DNA from: Gigaspora margarita
Lineage: Eukaryota; Glomeromycota; Glomeromycetes; Diversisporales; Gigasporaceae
Direction: 5' to 3'
Assembly: GCA_009809945.1 (NCBI GenBank)
Contig: WTPW01001159.1
Coordinates: forward strand, 139,150 to 203,149
Length of the DNA: 64,000 nucleotides
Shown one piece after another: positions 1 to 11,448 of this stretch; the stretch's first letter is position 1; every line of letters starts with the position of its first letter. The position numbers and the translations under genes are program-made. The notes beneath the pieces were generated by a model that worked only from the letters and a program-made list of their open reading frames with translations, had not been told where the DNA came from and did not search any database.

Positions 1-1089
1 ATGGTATATTATGATGGTTTTACTGACTTATAGTTAATAATTTAATCAGTGAAAAAAAAAATAATCAGGATTCCTAATTGACTAGTTGAATTTATAAAAA
101 TCAACTAGAAAAGTCGACTAGTCAATGATGTGCATTATATAATATATACAAATAAATCTAACGTTAACTGTTAAATTTCATTTCTAAGTTAAAATTATTA
201 TGTCTGTCTATGTTAAAGCGATATTATTGGCTAGCTGAACGACATATGTCTTGACATCTGTCAACATTTATAGGACGATTAGTTGTTATGTTTTCATTAT
301 TTATTTAGTATCATGATAAATTTGATGACAACCAGGTTCAAATAAAGAAATTAAAGATTAATCCCTACAAAAAAAGTCGATCCATATTTTTTCCATAAAT
401 GTTGCATATTCACGGAATTTATAACCTTAAATAATGAAGATTATTCGGCCAGTCTAGATTTTGTCGTTCATATTGCAGATCACGGAGTTTTCACAAAAAA
501 TAAGGAGAATTAACGGAAATACTCGGAAAATTTTTTTTAAAAGGTATTAATGAGTTATTCGCACTAATTTACTTTCTGGTATACCAATAAATTTTTATAG
601 TCATGAAATAAATGCTTAAGCTATTATGCTTTACTATTCTTAATCGTTAACATGATATTTTTATAGTGTTGGAGTAATCTCTAGGAAATTTCAAGAAATA
701 ACTGTTATTCTAGTCCTTCAAATCATAATATTCATTGGCTTTGTATCCTATGAAATGATAGAATAAATTATAAAAAAATACACAATTCAAATATTTTGAA
801 CTTTAAGAATAATAACTTGATAACGATATTATTATCTATTAGAAACAAAACAATCTTTAATCTTTAAAATGGCTTGTTTCAAATAAAACTTTTTAGTTGA
901 CATATTTAGTGGAGCATCAGCACAAATAGCAAAACATCCTCTAGTTTCGAATGCACTCGCGTTTACTACGGTTGTTTAATCAGCTTAATATGGAAAATTA
1001 ATAGACATTATAGAAACATGGCATTGTGGGCGGCAATACTGAATTATTGCAACATGGTGTGATCCGTTGATCGGCAATCCGCTGTTAAC
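1..1089. other. AT-rich stretch, no gene seen
   Basis: I see no convincing coding exon here. At about 75-125 there are short inverted copies of GACTAGTTGA-like motifs, resembling the GATTAGTTGA array at 56.4-57.2 kb, so a relic of that repeat is possible. Confidence 0.5.
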
Positions 1090-1487
1090 CTTCGAATACC
1101 TCTCGGAAATCGAGGCTAATGGAGCAACTATTAGCAGGTAGTCACGTGAACACAGCGACACGAACTATGCAGTGATTTACTATAGTTGCAGTATATAGAC
1201 AAGCGAGAGGGTTTAATTATAATGAGTTAGCAGTACGAAAGAGTTCGGATGTAATTAATAGAATCGATTGTAGTGTCTTTTATTAATAATAAAGAGAAAT
1301 CTTATGACGACCATGCCTACAAAGTGGAGCGAATATCTCCGTTTATATAAGAAAATATTCTATGCTAAAAATACGGCAATCATGTCATGCCATGAATGCT
1401 TGATCCAATGTTTATACAGATCCAACATTTTGGGCGTAGTAATCTCGTGACCTATGTGTTACACAATTTGACCAGAGTATATTGGCA
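1090..1487 (-). repeat. LTR-like repeat, minus-strand copy
   Basis: This block is the diverged reverse complement of the LTR-like sequence that follows it. Matching landmarks include TGCCTACAAAGTGGAGC, CTAATGGAGCAACTATTAGC and the GCGAGAGGGTTT segment. The two copies stand head to head, with their presumed 5' ends meeting near 1487. It keeps many CpGs. It could be the remnant of a second, oppositely oriented element. Confidence 0.6.
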
Positions 1488-2840
1488 GTGGTAACACCGG
1501 TGCCGATCTGGCCCCAGTTATTGGAAGTCACAGGATAGCTGCGTCCAAAATGCCGTTTCTGCCGGATCAGGAAGAACTGGCATAAATGATAGATCATTCA
1601 GTTATGGCAGAAATGCCATATTTTCCTATTAATAGATATTTTATTATATATACAGGCGATATTTGCTCCACTTTGTAGGCATGTTTACCATGATATTTCT
1701 ATTATATTAATAAAGGACACTAATCGATTCTAAAACCATATCACACTCTTTCGAATTGCCAAATCACACTATAAACATAAACCCTCTCGCTTGTATAAAT
1801 ACTCACAACTACGATAAACCACTGCACAGTTCGTGCCTCTGTACTAGTGTTTGGACCCGGATATCCGGATACCCGTTTTATAGTATCCGTTTTATAAAAG
1901 CTGTATCCGGATAACGTCAATTTTTAACTTACAGATATCCGGATAAAACCCACGGATAACCGGATAACCTTCCGGATATCCAGATAATCATACGGATATC
2001 CGGATAAACTAGGATATCATGAGATAAGATACGTTTGATTTGCTAATTGTATGTGGCATTCAAGAGTATTATTAGCAAATTCATAATACAATATCGCAGT
2101 TTAGTCATAATAATACCAAATTACACATGTTGCTGCAATTGAATGTTAAAAATTTTTAGGGTGCATTTTGTTAGCTTTTTTTATGGTTAGACTAGGATTT
2201 AGGATTATAATAAAAGAATGTAGGTGGACTTTGATAAAGTTTATGCTTTTTTTTTTTTAAACTGAGACCCCAAATTTCAGCATCATCCGATTTCAATATC
2301 ATCTGCGACAATAAATATTTACGACTCGAATGTTTAATTTCAAATACCTTAGTTTATAAATGTTCATTTTTGTTTAATTAAATGAATCAATGATCGCTAT
2401 ACGGTGATTTAGAATAAAGATTAGACTTCTGATTTCTGATAAAATTAGTGGCTTATTCATTTCAAAATAAGCGACTATATAAATTCTATTTTTTAAAAAA
2501 GACGATAATAAAATCAATTGTCAGTTAAACTAACTGTTGGTACAACTAGAGCAATGTAACGTGTATTCGATATTTAATGCCAATTATATTTATCTCAAAT
2601 ACATGACAATTATATAGATACTCACGGGTACCCATAGTTATCTTTTAGGTTATCTGCTTTAAAGCTGACAGATAACAGTTACTATCCATGGGCATTTATA
2701 ACATCCGGCTATATGGTTAACCGTATGGATATCCAGATAAACGGTTAACGGGCCAATCTCTACTCTGTACTTATGTGACTCCCTGTCAATAGTTGCTCTG
2801 TTAGCCTCAATTTCTGAGAGGTACTTTGCGGGATAAAATT
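1488..2840 (+). mobile_element. 5' LTR-like repeat of a decayed element, interrupted by a hAT-type MITE
   Basis: The sequence from about 1488 (TGGTAACACC) to 1844, continued at 2763-2840, recurs in direct orientation at 6411-7700. Shared landmarks are the GCATGTTTACCATGATATTT segment, ACCACTGCACAGTTCGTG and TCTGAGAGGTACTT. The two direct copies flank a degenerate lysine-rich region, and the downstream copy follows a polypurine tract, which fits LTR structure. No reverse transcriptase is recognisable between them, so the class is inferred from layout only. This copy keeps CpGs that are TpG or CpA in the downstream copy. Confidence 0.55.
1837..2770. mobile_element. hAT-like MITE with 8-bp target duplication
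   Basis: The element proper is 1845-2762 (918 bp). It is flanked by the direct 8-bp repeat CTCTGTAC (1837-1844 and 2763-2770). Its ends are inverted: TAGTGTTTGGACCCG on the left against TAGAGATTGGCCCG read from the right. An 8-bp duplication and TAG-type ends are typical of hAT transposons. Removing it restores the LTR-like repeat as seen uninterrupted near 7620. The subterminal zones are packed with ATCCGGATA palindromes (1855-2010) and related GGATAT motifs on the right. There is no transposase, so it is non-autonomous. Confidence 0.82.
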
Positions 2841-5461
2841 GGTGGTGATTGTGAGATTCATAATGAGTCTATGCTGGAATTTGCAAAAATAACTCTGTGT
2901 AAGTTTAGGGGTTGCCCTTTGTGAGCTGAGATTCTGTGTGAATTGCTCGAAGTATCTGTTCTGTGTGGACAGTTAAAATTAGAAGAAATATGTAATGAAA
3001 GAAGGAATCTAAAATCAAAAATTATGGAATAAACCTTGCTTCGTCCCTATAGTCACTCTCAATAACTATGGTAATGATGTTCTCAATGTGGGAGAAAAAC
3101 CACCCTATTTTGGAAAGCTTAAAGGTGAAATACCAGGATGAAAGGTGTACTAGGCTTGCTAGATTACTTACTCCAGAACAATTTGTAGAATTGCAAGAAG
3201 TAATAGACAAAAAATTTTGTAATCCTCTTAATGACAAACAGATGCCTGCTGCCCTAGATTTTATTTTGAAAGTAACAAAAAATATTATTACAAGGGGTAA
3301 GTGAGTTAGCGATCTAATGCAGGAAAAAGGATATTGCCTGAAAGACGAAAATTGCAATGAATGGTCTAGCATCAACTACTGTAATAGAGCCAAAGCCAAG
3401 AAAGTTAAGCATAGGTGTATAAACATTATCAAAAACCAGTCAAACTGGATCATGCTAAAGAAACTGATAATATACATGACACCAATTTCTATAATAAAAA
3501 TATTAGCAGATCAGGAAGTGATAGAAAAAGAAGAAATGTAAGACTTGAGACAAGAAGAAAAAGTCATCAAAAAGAGCTTAGTATGAGCCTGCACAAAAGT
3601 AAAAAAGAAGTTAAAAATAAGGAATATTATCTGAGAAGTTGTTTCAAGAATTACTTGTTATTTGTAGTGCTCTATCACAGAAAATAACCCAAGGAAAAGA
3701 AGAAATCAAAGGTGTGAGTACTATTCTGGAACCCAAAAATTTGTTTGTGACCCCAATTAAAGATTTTCTAGAAGAAATTTTGGCTAAAGTAGAGGACAAA
3801 AACTCGATATTCAAATCCTACCAAACTGACAAAATGGATAGTTTTGAAGACTTAGAAAAAGACAAAAGTACTTAAAAAAAGGTAAAATGATTAAATCAAA
3901 AAACCTTGTCTAAATTGACAATAAGTAGTGGAGTTACTGATGAATTCAATCTGAAGAAAAAAGAAAAAAGTAGAAACCCTATCTATAAAACCCAAGAAAA
4001 TCAAGAATAATTAGGCCTGGAGATTCTTTTAGGGATAATAGAAGAATCCTTTTGTTTGATAGCCCACTAGGACTGCATTTTAGAGGCCTGAGAAGAGGAA
4101 GCCATGAATCTTGATTTTGACCTAACAGAACCTGCTATAACTGAAGTTCTTGATGCCTACTATAAGCATGACAAAACTGTAGTAGAAACCTTTAATGATG
4201 CCAAAAAAGTACAGAAAAATAAATTTAAAGTCCTACTTAAAGAGATAACTACTAAATATGATGCCCTTATACAAAATTGGCCCTGAAAAAAGGATCTCAT
4301 CCAGGAACCTGGAGGCAAAATTAATATTAACAAGAACTAAAAGAAGAACAATAAAGAAATGCAAATAATATAAGGTACTTACAGAAAAAGAAAAGCTGAT
4401 CATGCTTGTTAAGTGTAGATAAAAAAGGTTAAAGAATTTCAATGAGCAAATACACAGAATAGAGAGAAAGTAGAAGGACCTCCTAGAGAAATAGTCGATA
4501 AAATATATAAGGTAGAATATAAAAGTTAAAAAGGATGAAGACAAAAGAGTAAAAATTGGTAGAGCTCTTGCTGACTTACCCGAAGCTTACAATAGCAAAT
4601 CATACAAAGAATATAAAAGACCAGTAAGGTTGTCAGACTGGAAATGGAATCAGAGTAGATAATCAAAAAATAAGAGTAGGGCCACTAATTGTTGGAAGAC
4701 AATTGGAATGAATAACAAGAAGGAGGAAGACAAACATTATATAGATGATGATTGCAGTAGAACAATTATTGTTAAAAAGAAAAATAGACCTTTTAGTATA
4801 TTATATAGAAGAAAATTAGATTGATAAAAGAAAAATTTCTGTAGGCATACCTGTAAAAACAGTAGAAATCATTAACAAAACAACTATCAAAGCTAAAAAA
4901 AAGCATAGAAAAAAATAAATACAGACGATGTATTAGTAAATATAGAAGAATTTAAAGTAGAAATATTAGTTGATAAAAATAACACTAACTCCTGGTATAG
5001 TTCCCCTGCAAATTATGGATAAGAAAGTTAATAAATTTTGTGATAAACAGATAGAGAAAAGAAAAATAAAAAACCTACCAAGACTGAACTTGCAAAAAAA
5101 ATATCAGAGGGCCTTGCTGAACATAATACTCTTGTACAAGAGTTGGCCTCTAAAGAAAAAACAAATTCAAGAACCATGAGATAGAATTAATGTAAAAAAG
5201 AATAAACATGAAGAGCCTATCTATCATCAAAAAGCACTAGTAATAGAAAACATAAATGGAACATAGATAGTTGGATTCTACTATAAAAAAGAAGTAGGGA
5301 TAAAAATAAGGCAACTAAAGTTAAGAAGGACAAGGGGTGCATAATTCTTTGCTAAAATGAACTGTACTAGTAGAATAAAATTGGATAAATAGAGATTGAG
5401 AAAGACAACTCTGATGATAGTAATAAAATAATTGTAAAAGAAAAGGATAAAAAGGGACTTA

Positions 5462-5936
5462 CTGTATATTTCTAAAAATAAACTACCTATTTTGAGAATT
5501 GCTAAAGCGGGTAAAAAAAACTTATGTTTTTGATGTGTTTAGGGTTACTTTTTTGATATAGTTATGGTTAGAGGACTATTTAGATATCAAGAATGTAATT
5601 TATGCAGTATGTAGATCAGTATATTGAATTTATCCCGCTTTAGTGGACCCCTTTTTTGAGCTAAAAATTACACAAAAAACATGGGATAGCTTATTTTCGA
5701 ATTGTTAAATTTTTTGAAAAACTGAAAAACATACTAATAAAGGGTTGTTCAAATAATGTAATCTTTTTACTATAAATGAATTTTGATGCTTGAATAAGTT
5801 TACTTAATGACACTTTTGAGGTTTATTTAGTAAATTTTGACTTTTATATATAGCAACTGCCAATACATTTTTTGAGATTTTTAAAAAAATCAGGGGTAGC
5901 TTATTTTCAGAGTAGCTTGTTTTTGGGAATATATGG
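5462..5936. mobile_element. TA-target MITE, AAAATAAGCTACC family
   Basis: The inverted ends CTGTATATTTCTAAAAATAA and CCATATATTCCCAAAAACAA (read from the right) are flanked by TA on both sides (5460-5461 and 5937-5938). Related copies lie at 54638-54759 (right end only), 55919-56244 and 56554-56768. The TA duplication suggests Tc1/mariner-type mobilisation. It sits inside the decayed LTR-type element. Confidence 0.72.
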
Positions 5937-6397
5937 TACCAAGAGGATAAATCATACTTGTGAGAGCAAATAAAAAAATTTGAGGTGTTGAAGAATGAAT
6001 AATGAAGAAGTAAAAAGAAGCCTAAAAGAAACTTTGCTGAATTCAAAGTTATAATAAATGTTGGTAACTGTTATCAAAATAAAACTAAAAATATGAGTGA
6101 TGCTAAAAAATCAAATGAGATTGAACATTATTATCAGTGTGGAATTAGAATAAAAAGAGATAAACATTCAGATAGTATTTAGAAAGTACCAAAGATGATG
6201 ATTCTAACTATCAATTTGATTCAAGTGGATTCTTAAATATACCAAAAATAAATTGGAACCAAAATTGGCTTTTGAATCATGTTATTAAAACAGAATTAGT
6301 TTAGAAGCAACCAAAAATAAGATGCTTACTTTACTACTAAGGAACTATCAAAACGTATTGATAAAAAAAACATGTTTATGCATAGGATGTATAAAAT

Positions 6398-6410
6398 AAG
6401 TGGGGGAGAT
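6398..6410 (+). other. Polypurine-tract-like sequence before the 3' LTR
   Basis: AAGTGGGGGAGAT directly precedes the downstream LTR-like repeat. This is where the plus-strand primer of an LTR retrotransposon is expected, and it supports the LTR reading over a plain dispersed repeat. Confidence 0.55.
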
Positions 6411-6530
6411 TATTAGCTCTGTCAATCTGGTCCTGGTTATTGGAATTTATAGGATAGCTATATCCAAAATATCAGATTTGCTATTTCTAGCAAATCAGTT
6501 ATTTCTGCTATATATAGTGAGTCAAAAAGA

Positions 6531-7382
6531 ACTGGTATAAATAATAAACTAGTGTTAGGAGCCCAGGTGTTGCTATGGGCTAGAAGTTTTTTTTTATATG
6601 AGTTAAATAATCTTATCTCAGTTCAAATAAACCTGATCTTGGTTCAAATGAACCCAATATTAGTTCTAATAAACCTAGTTTTGGTTCAAATAAACTCAAC
6701 TAAGGTTTATTTAAACCCAATCTTGGTCCTTGAAGTCTCAGTTCAAATGAACATGATCTCAGTTCAATAAATCTATCTAAACATGGAATGGTGTAGTTTG
6801 AATTTTTGTATAATCTAATCATTTTTGGGAGAACACAAAATCTGTCCTCTATTTTTGGGCAGAGTTTGAAAAAATTTAAAGCCAACTTAGGTTTATTTGA
6901 ACCTGATTTTGGTTCTTGAACCTGATCTGAACTTGGTCCAATAGAGTTTGAATTTTTGTTAACTCACCCATTTTTGCAGAAACACAAAATCTGACCTCTA
7001 TTTTTGATTAGAGTTTGAAAAAAGTTCAAGGGTCAGTACTCTAGTAAGAAGTTTTCAAGGGTGAGTGTGTGGTGGAGGTGGAGGATAAGAATTTTAAAGA
7101 ATTTTTTTAAAGGGTGGGTAGGTGGAAAAGGTGAAGAATGAGAACTGTAGAATCTTAAAGAATCTTAAAAAATCTTAAAGAAACTTTTACAATATGTTAT
7201 AGCACAATTCTCTGTCACTATTTTATTTTTTCTATACTTTAATTTATATAATAATTTTATTAGAAGTCCTTGCTTTGCAAGTGACCTCTATTAAAGTTAT
7301 TATTAAATTAAAGTCAGAACAAAAAAATAGTGACACAGACTCGAGCTATAATATATTAATATAGAAAAACTAGTATAAATAA
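6531..7382. mobile_element. Unclassified insertion with 14-bp target duplication
   Basis: The inserted block is 6545-7368 (824 bp), flanked by ACTGGTATAAATAA (6531-6544) and ACTAGTATAAATAA (7369-7382), one mismatch. The LTR sequence is continuous across it. A 14-bp duplication suggests target-primed (LINE or SINE-type) insertion rather than a cut-and-paste transposon. The block holds 22-bp repeats and an internal inverted pair (GTCACTATTTT near 7215, AAAATAGTGACAC near 7325). No RT or tail of clear length is seen. Confidence 0.55.
6618..6940 (+). repeat. Degenerate ~22-bp repeats built on GGTTCAAATRAACC
   Basis: About eight copies of a palindromic core (TTCAAATAAACCT, TTCAAATGAACCC and variants) lie at 6618-6775, with two more at 6885-6940. 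The core resembles a Pol III B box (GGTTCAANNCC), but no A box is convincing, so I treat it as a minisatellite. Confidence 0.6.
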
Positions 7383-7712
7383 CAGATTAGTTAGTTATGA
7401 CAGAAAAGCCATATTTTTCTATTAATAAATATTTTATTATAAATATTGGTGATATTTTCTACTTTGTAGGCATGTTTGCTATAATATTTCTATTATATTA
7501 ATAAAAAACACTAATTGATTCTAAAACCATATCACACTCTTTTGAATTGTCAAATCATACTATAAACATAAACTATCTCACTTGAATAAATACTTATAAC
7601 TATGATAAACTACTGCACAGTTCATGTCTCTGTGCTCTCATGACTTCCTGTTGATAGTTGCTCCATTAGCCTCAATTTTTGAGAGGTACTTCACAGGCTA
7701 ATACTAGATAAC

Positions 7713-7748
7713 TGCACTAACCCTAATGCTAACCCTAACTCTAACTAT
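7713..7748. repeat. Short telomere-like repeat (CTAACCCTAA)
   Basis: The run contains CACTAACCCTAATGCTAACC followed by CTAACTCTAAC, a degenerate form of the TTAGGG telomere unit. Similar short runs occur near 8965, 12175, 14250 and 31490. They are too short to mark a chromosome end. Confidence 0.4.
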
Positions 7749-7827
7749 AAACAATTAAACTTTAGTCCTAGGAGTACATAATCAGAAATCAAAGTAGCAC
7801 AGTATTAATTTAACAGTGATAACTTTT

Positions 7828-8345
7828 GAATTCCTCTCAAAAATTGAAGCTAATAGAGCAACTATTAACAGAGAGTTTTATAAGCACAAAGATACAAAAC
7901 TGTGTAGTAGTTTATTGTAGTTATTAGTGTATATATGAGCAAGAGGGTTTATATTTAGCAATTTAAAAGAGTTGTAATATAATTGATAGAATTGATAATA
8001 TATAATATCTTTTATTAATAATAAAGAAATATAATAGTGAACATGCCTACAAAAAGGAGTGAATATTGCCTATATATATAAGAAACTATTTACTAATATA
8101 CACATATAGTACTTGTATTATAATTGGCTAATCTATTACTTATGCCACTTCTATCCTATTAGTCTTTTATGCTTTAACTGATATATGAGATATATCAGTC
8201 ACAGGTAATACTCCTATAACATGAATCACATTAGCACATATGGCAAATCTAGTATATCTGGTACATCTTGCACATCTAGCCAATATTCTCATAATTTTTC
8301 TGTAACTTATTCATTATTATCAGCAGGGGTCTGGTATGCAAGAGC
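7828..8345 (-). repeat. LTR-like repeat, minus-strand copy
   Basis: A CpG-poor, diverged reverse-complement copy of the LTR-like sequence, with landmarks CTAATAGAGCAACTATTAAC and ACATGCCTACAAAAAGGAG. It faces the 3' LTR tail to tail across about 125 bp. The left side of the element has a matching minus-strand copy at 1090-1487. Confidence 0.5.
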
Positions 8346-8518
8346 AACAATCCTCCTCTCTTAATCATAATTCTATAAGTTGCTATAAAGGAATTGATAT
8401 TTAGATAATCTTAGATCTCTAACTATTCAAAAATTTAACACATTGTTTTAGCAATTTAGTCTATTCTCTAGTGCTTAAAGATTAATAAACTTTTTCTAAT
8501 ACTATAGCAGGGTTGTAA

Positions 8519-9633
8519 ATAGATATTAGGACAACCATTGGACTCAATTGACAATCTAATGGTCCAATCAGTTCTAATTATTTTCCTGACACAAACTTTC
8601 CCAACAATTCATTTGCCTGACAAACCTTTTTCTAACATATCATTTTATCGACAATGTGTATTTCCTGACAGTATTCTTTTTCTGACATATGAGTTTTCTG
8701 ATATATCACTTTTCTGACTATTTCCATCTTCTGACAATATTCTTTTCCTGACAGTATTCTTTTCCTGACAGTATTCTTTTCTCAACAGTATTCTTTTCCA
8801 AAAATATTCATTTCCTGATAGTACACTTTCCTGACAGTACACTTTTCTAACAGTACACTTTCCTGACAGTACCCTTTCCCGAAGTACCCTACTTTTTCCT
8901 AACAGTACTTTCCTGAAAGTATCCTTTCTCAACAATGAATGTTGAAACTAGTGGTTGTACCCTAGCCTGCATTAGGTTAGGATTAGGTTAGTTCTGGTCA
9001 ATTTTTGTTAGAATTTATTTTTCGAGAAGTGGTTGTTAGGAAAATAATAGAGAGCCCTATGTTATTAGCCTATTTAGGTCTATTATTAATTGGCTTATAG
9101 TAGTCAAATATATAGCTGAATAACATCCAAATTGCAAGCATATAATAAAATATGAAACATCAATATACTATAAATAATAAAAATTAAGTGAATTTGTTTA
9201 ATCATACTAAACTGCATAATTTTCATATACCTGGGGAAAGGATACTGTCAGTAAAAGATACTATCAGGATAAGGTACCATTGGGATAAGGTACTGTCAAG
9301 AAAAGATACTATCAGAAAAGATACTGTCAAAAAATAATACTGTCAGGAAAGAATACTGTTAGAAAAAGAATATTGTCAAGAAAAGAATACTATCAGAAAA
9401 ATAATACTGTCAGAAAATGGATAAATAAGAAAAGTGATATGTCAAGAAACTCATATGTTGGGAATCTAATACTGTCCAAAAAAAGGTATTGTCAGAAAGT
9501 GATATGTCAGAAAAATGTTTGTCAGGCAAATGCATTGTCGAGAAAGCTTGTATCAGGAAAATAATATAAACCCTGGTCCAATAATGTCTATTAAAACTAT
9601 TAAACATAGTCATTAGACAACTAATATCATGTG
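8519..9633. mobile_element. Foldback element with long inverted minisatellite arms
   Basis: The left arm (about 8580-8940) is a tandem series of TTTCCTGACAGTATTCT units. The right arm (about 9238-9565) is the inverted series of AAGAATACTGTCAGGAAA units. Outside the arrays the edges also pair (GATATTAG plus diverged sequence on each side). The roughly 300-bp centre shows no gene. Long inverted repeats made of short tandem units are the hallmark of Drosophila FB-type foldback elements. The terminal duplication is not clear (5 of 8 bases at best). Confidence 0.65.
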
Positions 9634-9639
9634 ATCTTT

Positions 9640-10833
9640 TAAATTGTGATTGGCTAATTATTGTCTAGTCCTAAAAAAAATAATAATAAGCCCATTTGAT
9701 GCATAATCCACCATATAATGTAATATAAGTATATTGTCTAAAAATATAAAAAAAAAACCTATTTTACACTATTTTTTTCCAATTTTCAATTTTATTCAAT
9801 TTTCAATTTTATTCAATTTTCAAATTTATTCAATTATTATATTTATTACAATTTTATTTATTTATTACTGATATTTGTAAGCTAAAAATTTATTAAAAAA
9901 AAAAACTAGTATTGATTTTCAATTTGCTTGATCAGCTTATATTATATTTTTATACTAGTCTATAATTTATTAAACTTACATGTAATTTTTTGTATTTTCT
10001 TATCATACAGTAACTTCATACTAGCTTTACTCATTTATTATTATGCTTAATTTCTAATTTACAATAATTTTTTAATTTGAGAAGTGCCTATCTAATTATA
10101 TGTTTCTATACCCATTCAATGTAAATAATTATTTTGGCTCTATATTTATTACCTGGCTTAATTATTAATAACTTATTCAAATTGGCAAGTAATTCTTCAT
10201 ATATGCCTAATTTATAGTATATTGTTTTACAACTTAACATTAATGAAGTAAATTATTTGATCTAATTTTTAAGGATTTGTTTAAATTAGCTAGTAATTTT
10301 GGATGTTGTATAATTTATAGTACGATTTTTATACAAATGCATTAATTGAAAATAATAAATTTAGTACAATAGCCAAACAGATACTCATTAAGATAATATC
10401 TAGTTAGAAAATAAAATAAAGTAAAAATTAGCCTTTTTGCATTTTTTTAAATAAAATTTAAACACTTAGCCATTATTAAGAGACTCTATTAAAATATATA
10501 AAAAAATGTTCAAGCAATAATTGGGTTCAAATGTATCTTGAAAGTGAATTTAGTTTAGATCTTTAAATAGGGTATAATAATATTCAATAAAATAGATAGA
10601 TGAGAATAATTAAATATTAAATATATAGCAAAAAAATCTTGGTATTGAATTTATGTAGATAACAATATGAATTTTAACTAATCAAATTTTATTTTTGATT
10701 TTATTGATAATCTTAAAATACTATTTCAAATTTTTAAAAAGATACTTCATAGACTTTGGTATAAAAGAAAATAAATATAAAAATATAAAATAATAAAAGT
10801 TTCTTGTTATAATTAAGAATAATAATTATATTA
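9640..10833. other. Very AT-rich, no gene seen
   Basis: Poly-A/T runs and short CAATTTTATT repeats (near 9780-9830) only. Almost no CpG. I find no coding exon or RNA gene. Confidence 0.6.
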
Positions 10834-11251
10834 TGGTGCAAGACATCTATACTCAACAATTACATGATGTGTTTCAATTTTTTAAATGGCTATAACTTTT
10901 TATCTAAGAAGTTTTAAAAAAATCTGACTGGTAACTTTGTGAAGCTATATTAGCTCTACATATATGCTAAATATCTTATCAAAATTTCATCACTGTAAAA
11001 AGTTTTAGCGATTTGAAAATTGAAATTTTATATGTAAATTTACAAATTTACATATAAAATTTCAATTTTCAAATCGCTAAAACTTTTTACAGCGATGAGA
11101 TTTTGATAAGATATTTGGCATATATGTAGAGCTAATATAGCTTCACAAAGTTACCAGTCAGATTTTTTTAAAACTTCTTAGATAAAAAGTTATAGCCATT
11201 TAAAAAATTGAAACACATCATGTGATTGTTGAATATAGATGTCTTGCACCA
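10834..11251. mobile_element. Near-perfect 418-bp palindrome (foldback MITE, TA target)
   Basis: Two 208-bp arms face each other around a 2-bp centre near 11042. The termini are TGGTGCAAGACATC and its complement, with TA directly outside each end (10832-10833, 11252-11253). By eye the arms differ at five positions, all transitions, including one CG against CA. Such symmetry implies recent origin or frequent arm-to-arm conversion. The transcript would form a very long hairpin. No coding content. Confidence 0.85.
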
Positions 11252-11448
11252 TAGTAAGATGCAAATATTAGCTTAGAAGTAAAAACTATCTTTTTTTATA
11301 AAGCATAAAGATTGTTATAAATTTCTATACTGTAATATGCAAATTTCTTAATTAAATTATTATCTAAAAATTTTTTGACATTACACTTAGACCATTATAT
11401 ATTTTCAGGTCATAGCTTTATAAAAATAAATTTAAATCATAATCTGAC

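Larger units (their letters stand above)
2841..6410 (+). pseudogene. Degenerate internal region of LTR-type element
   Basis: Short, interrupted plus-strand reading frames rich in Lys, Glu and Asn run through this block in shifting frames. Examples are 3068-3304 (with LTPEQFVELQEVIDKKF), 3639-3875, 4104-4286 and a frame at about 5060-5180 (KKISEGLAEHNTLVQELASK). Stops and frameshifts separate them. Position between two direct LTR-like repeats suggests a former gag-like protein, but I recognise no zinc knuckle, protease, RT or integrase motif, so the identity is open. A non-autonomous element is equally possible. CpG is sparse. Confidence 0.4.
6411..7700 (+). mobile_element. 3' LTR-like repeat, interrupted by an 824-bp insertion
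   Basis: This is the direct repeat of the block starting at 1488, in two parts: 6411-6544 and 7383-7700. Compared with the upstream copy, most CpG positions have become TpG or CpA; for example TTCGTGCCTCTG upstream is TTCATGTCTCTG here, and CTCTCGCTTG is TATCTCACTTG. The end is near GAGAGGTACTTCACAGG, at about 7697. Confidence 0.55.

Noticed and set aside
7713..7748. Chromosome end or telomere
   Set aside because: Only two or three degenerate CTAACC units, embedded between LTR-like repeats.
8645..8935. Minus-strand 96-codon frame with KEYCQEKNTVRKRILS-like repeats
   Set aside because: A direct translation of the TTTCCTGACAGTATTCT array; open only because of the repeat.
8645..9565. CRISPR-like array
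   Set aside because: Repeats are degenerate, have no regular spacers, and form inverted arms; a eukaryotic minisatellite foldback explains them.
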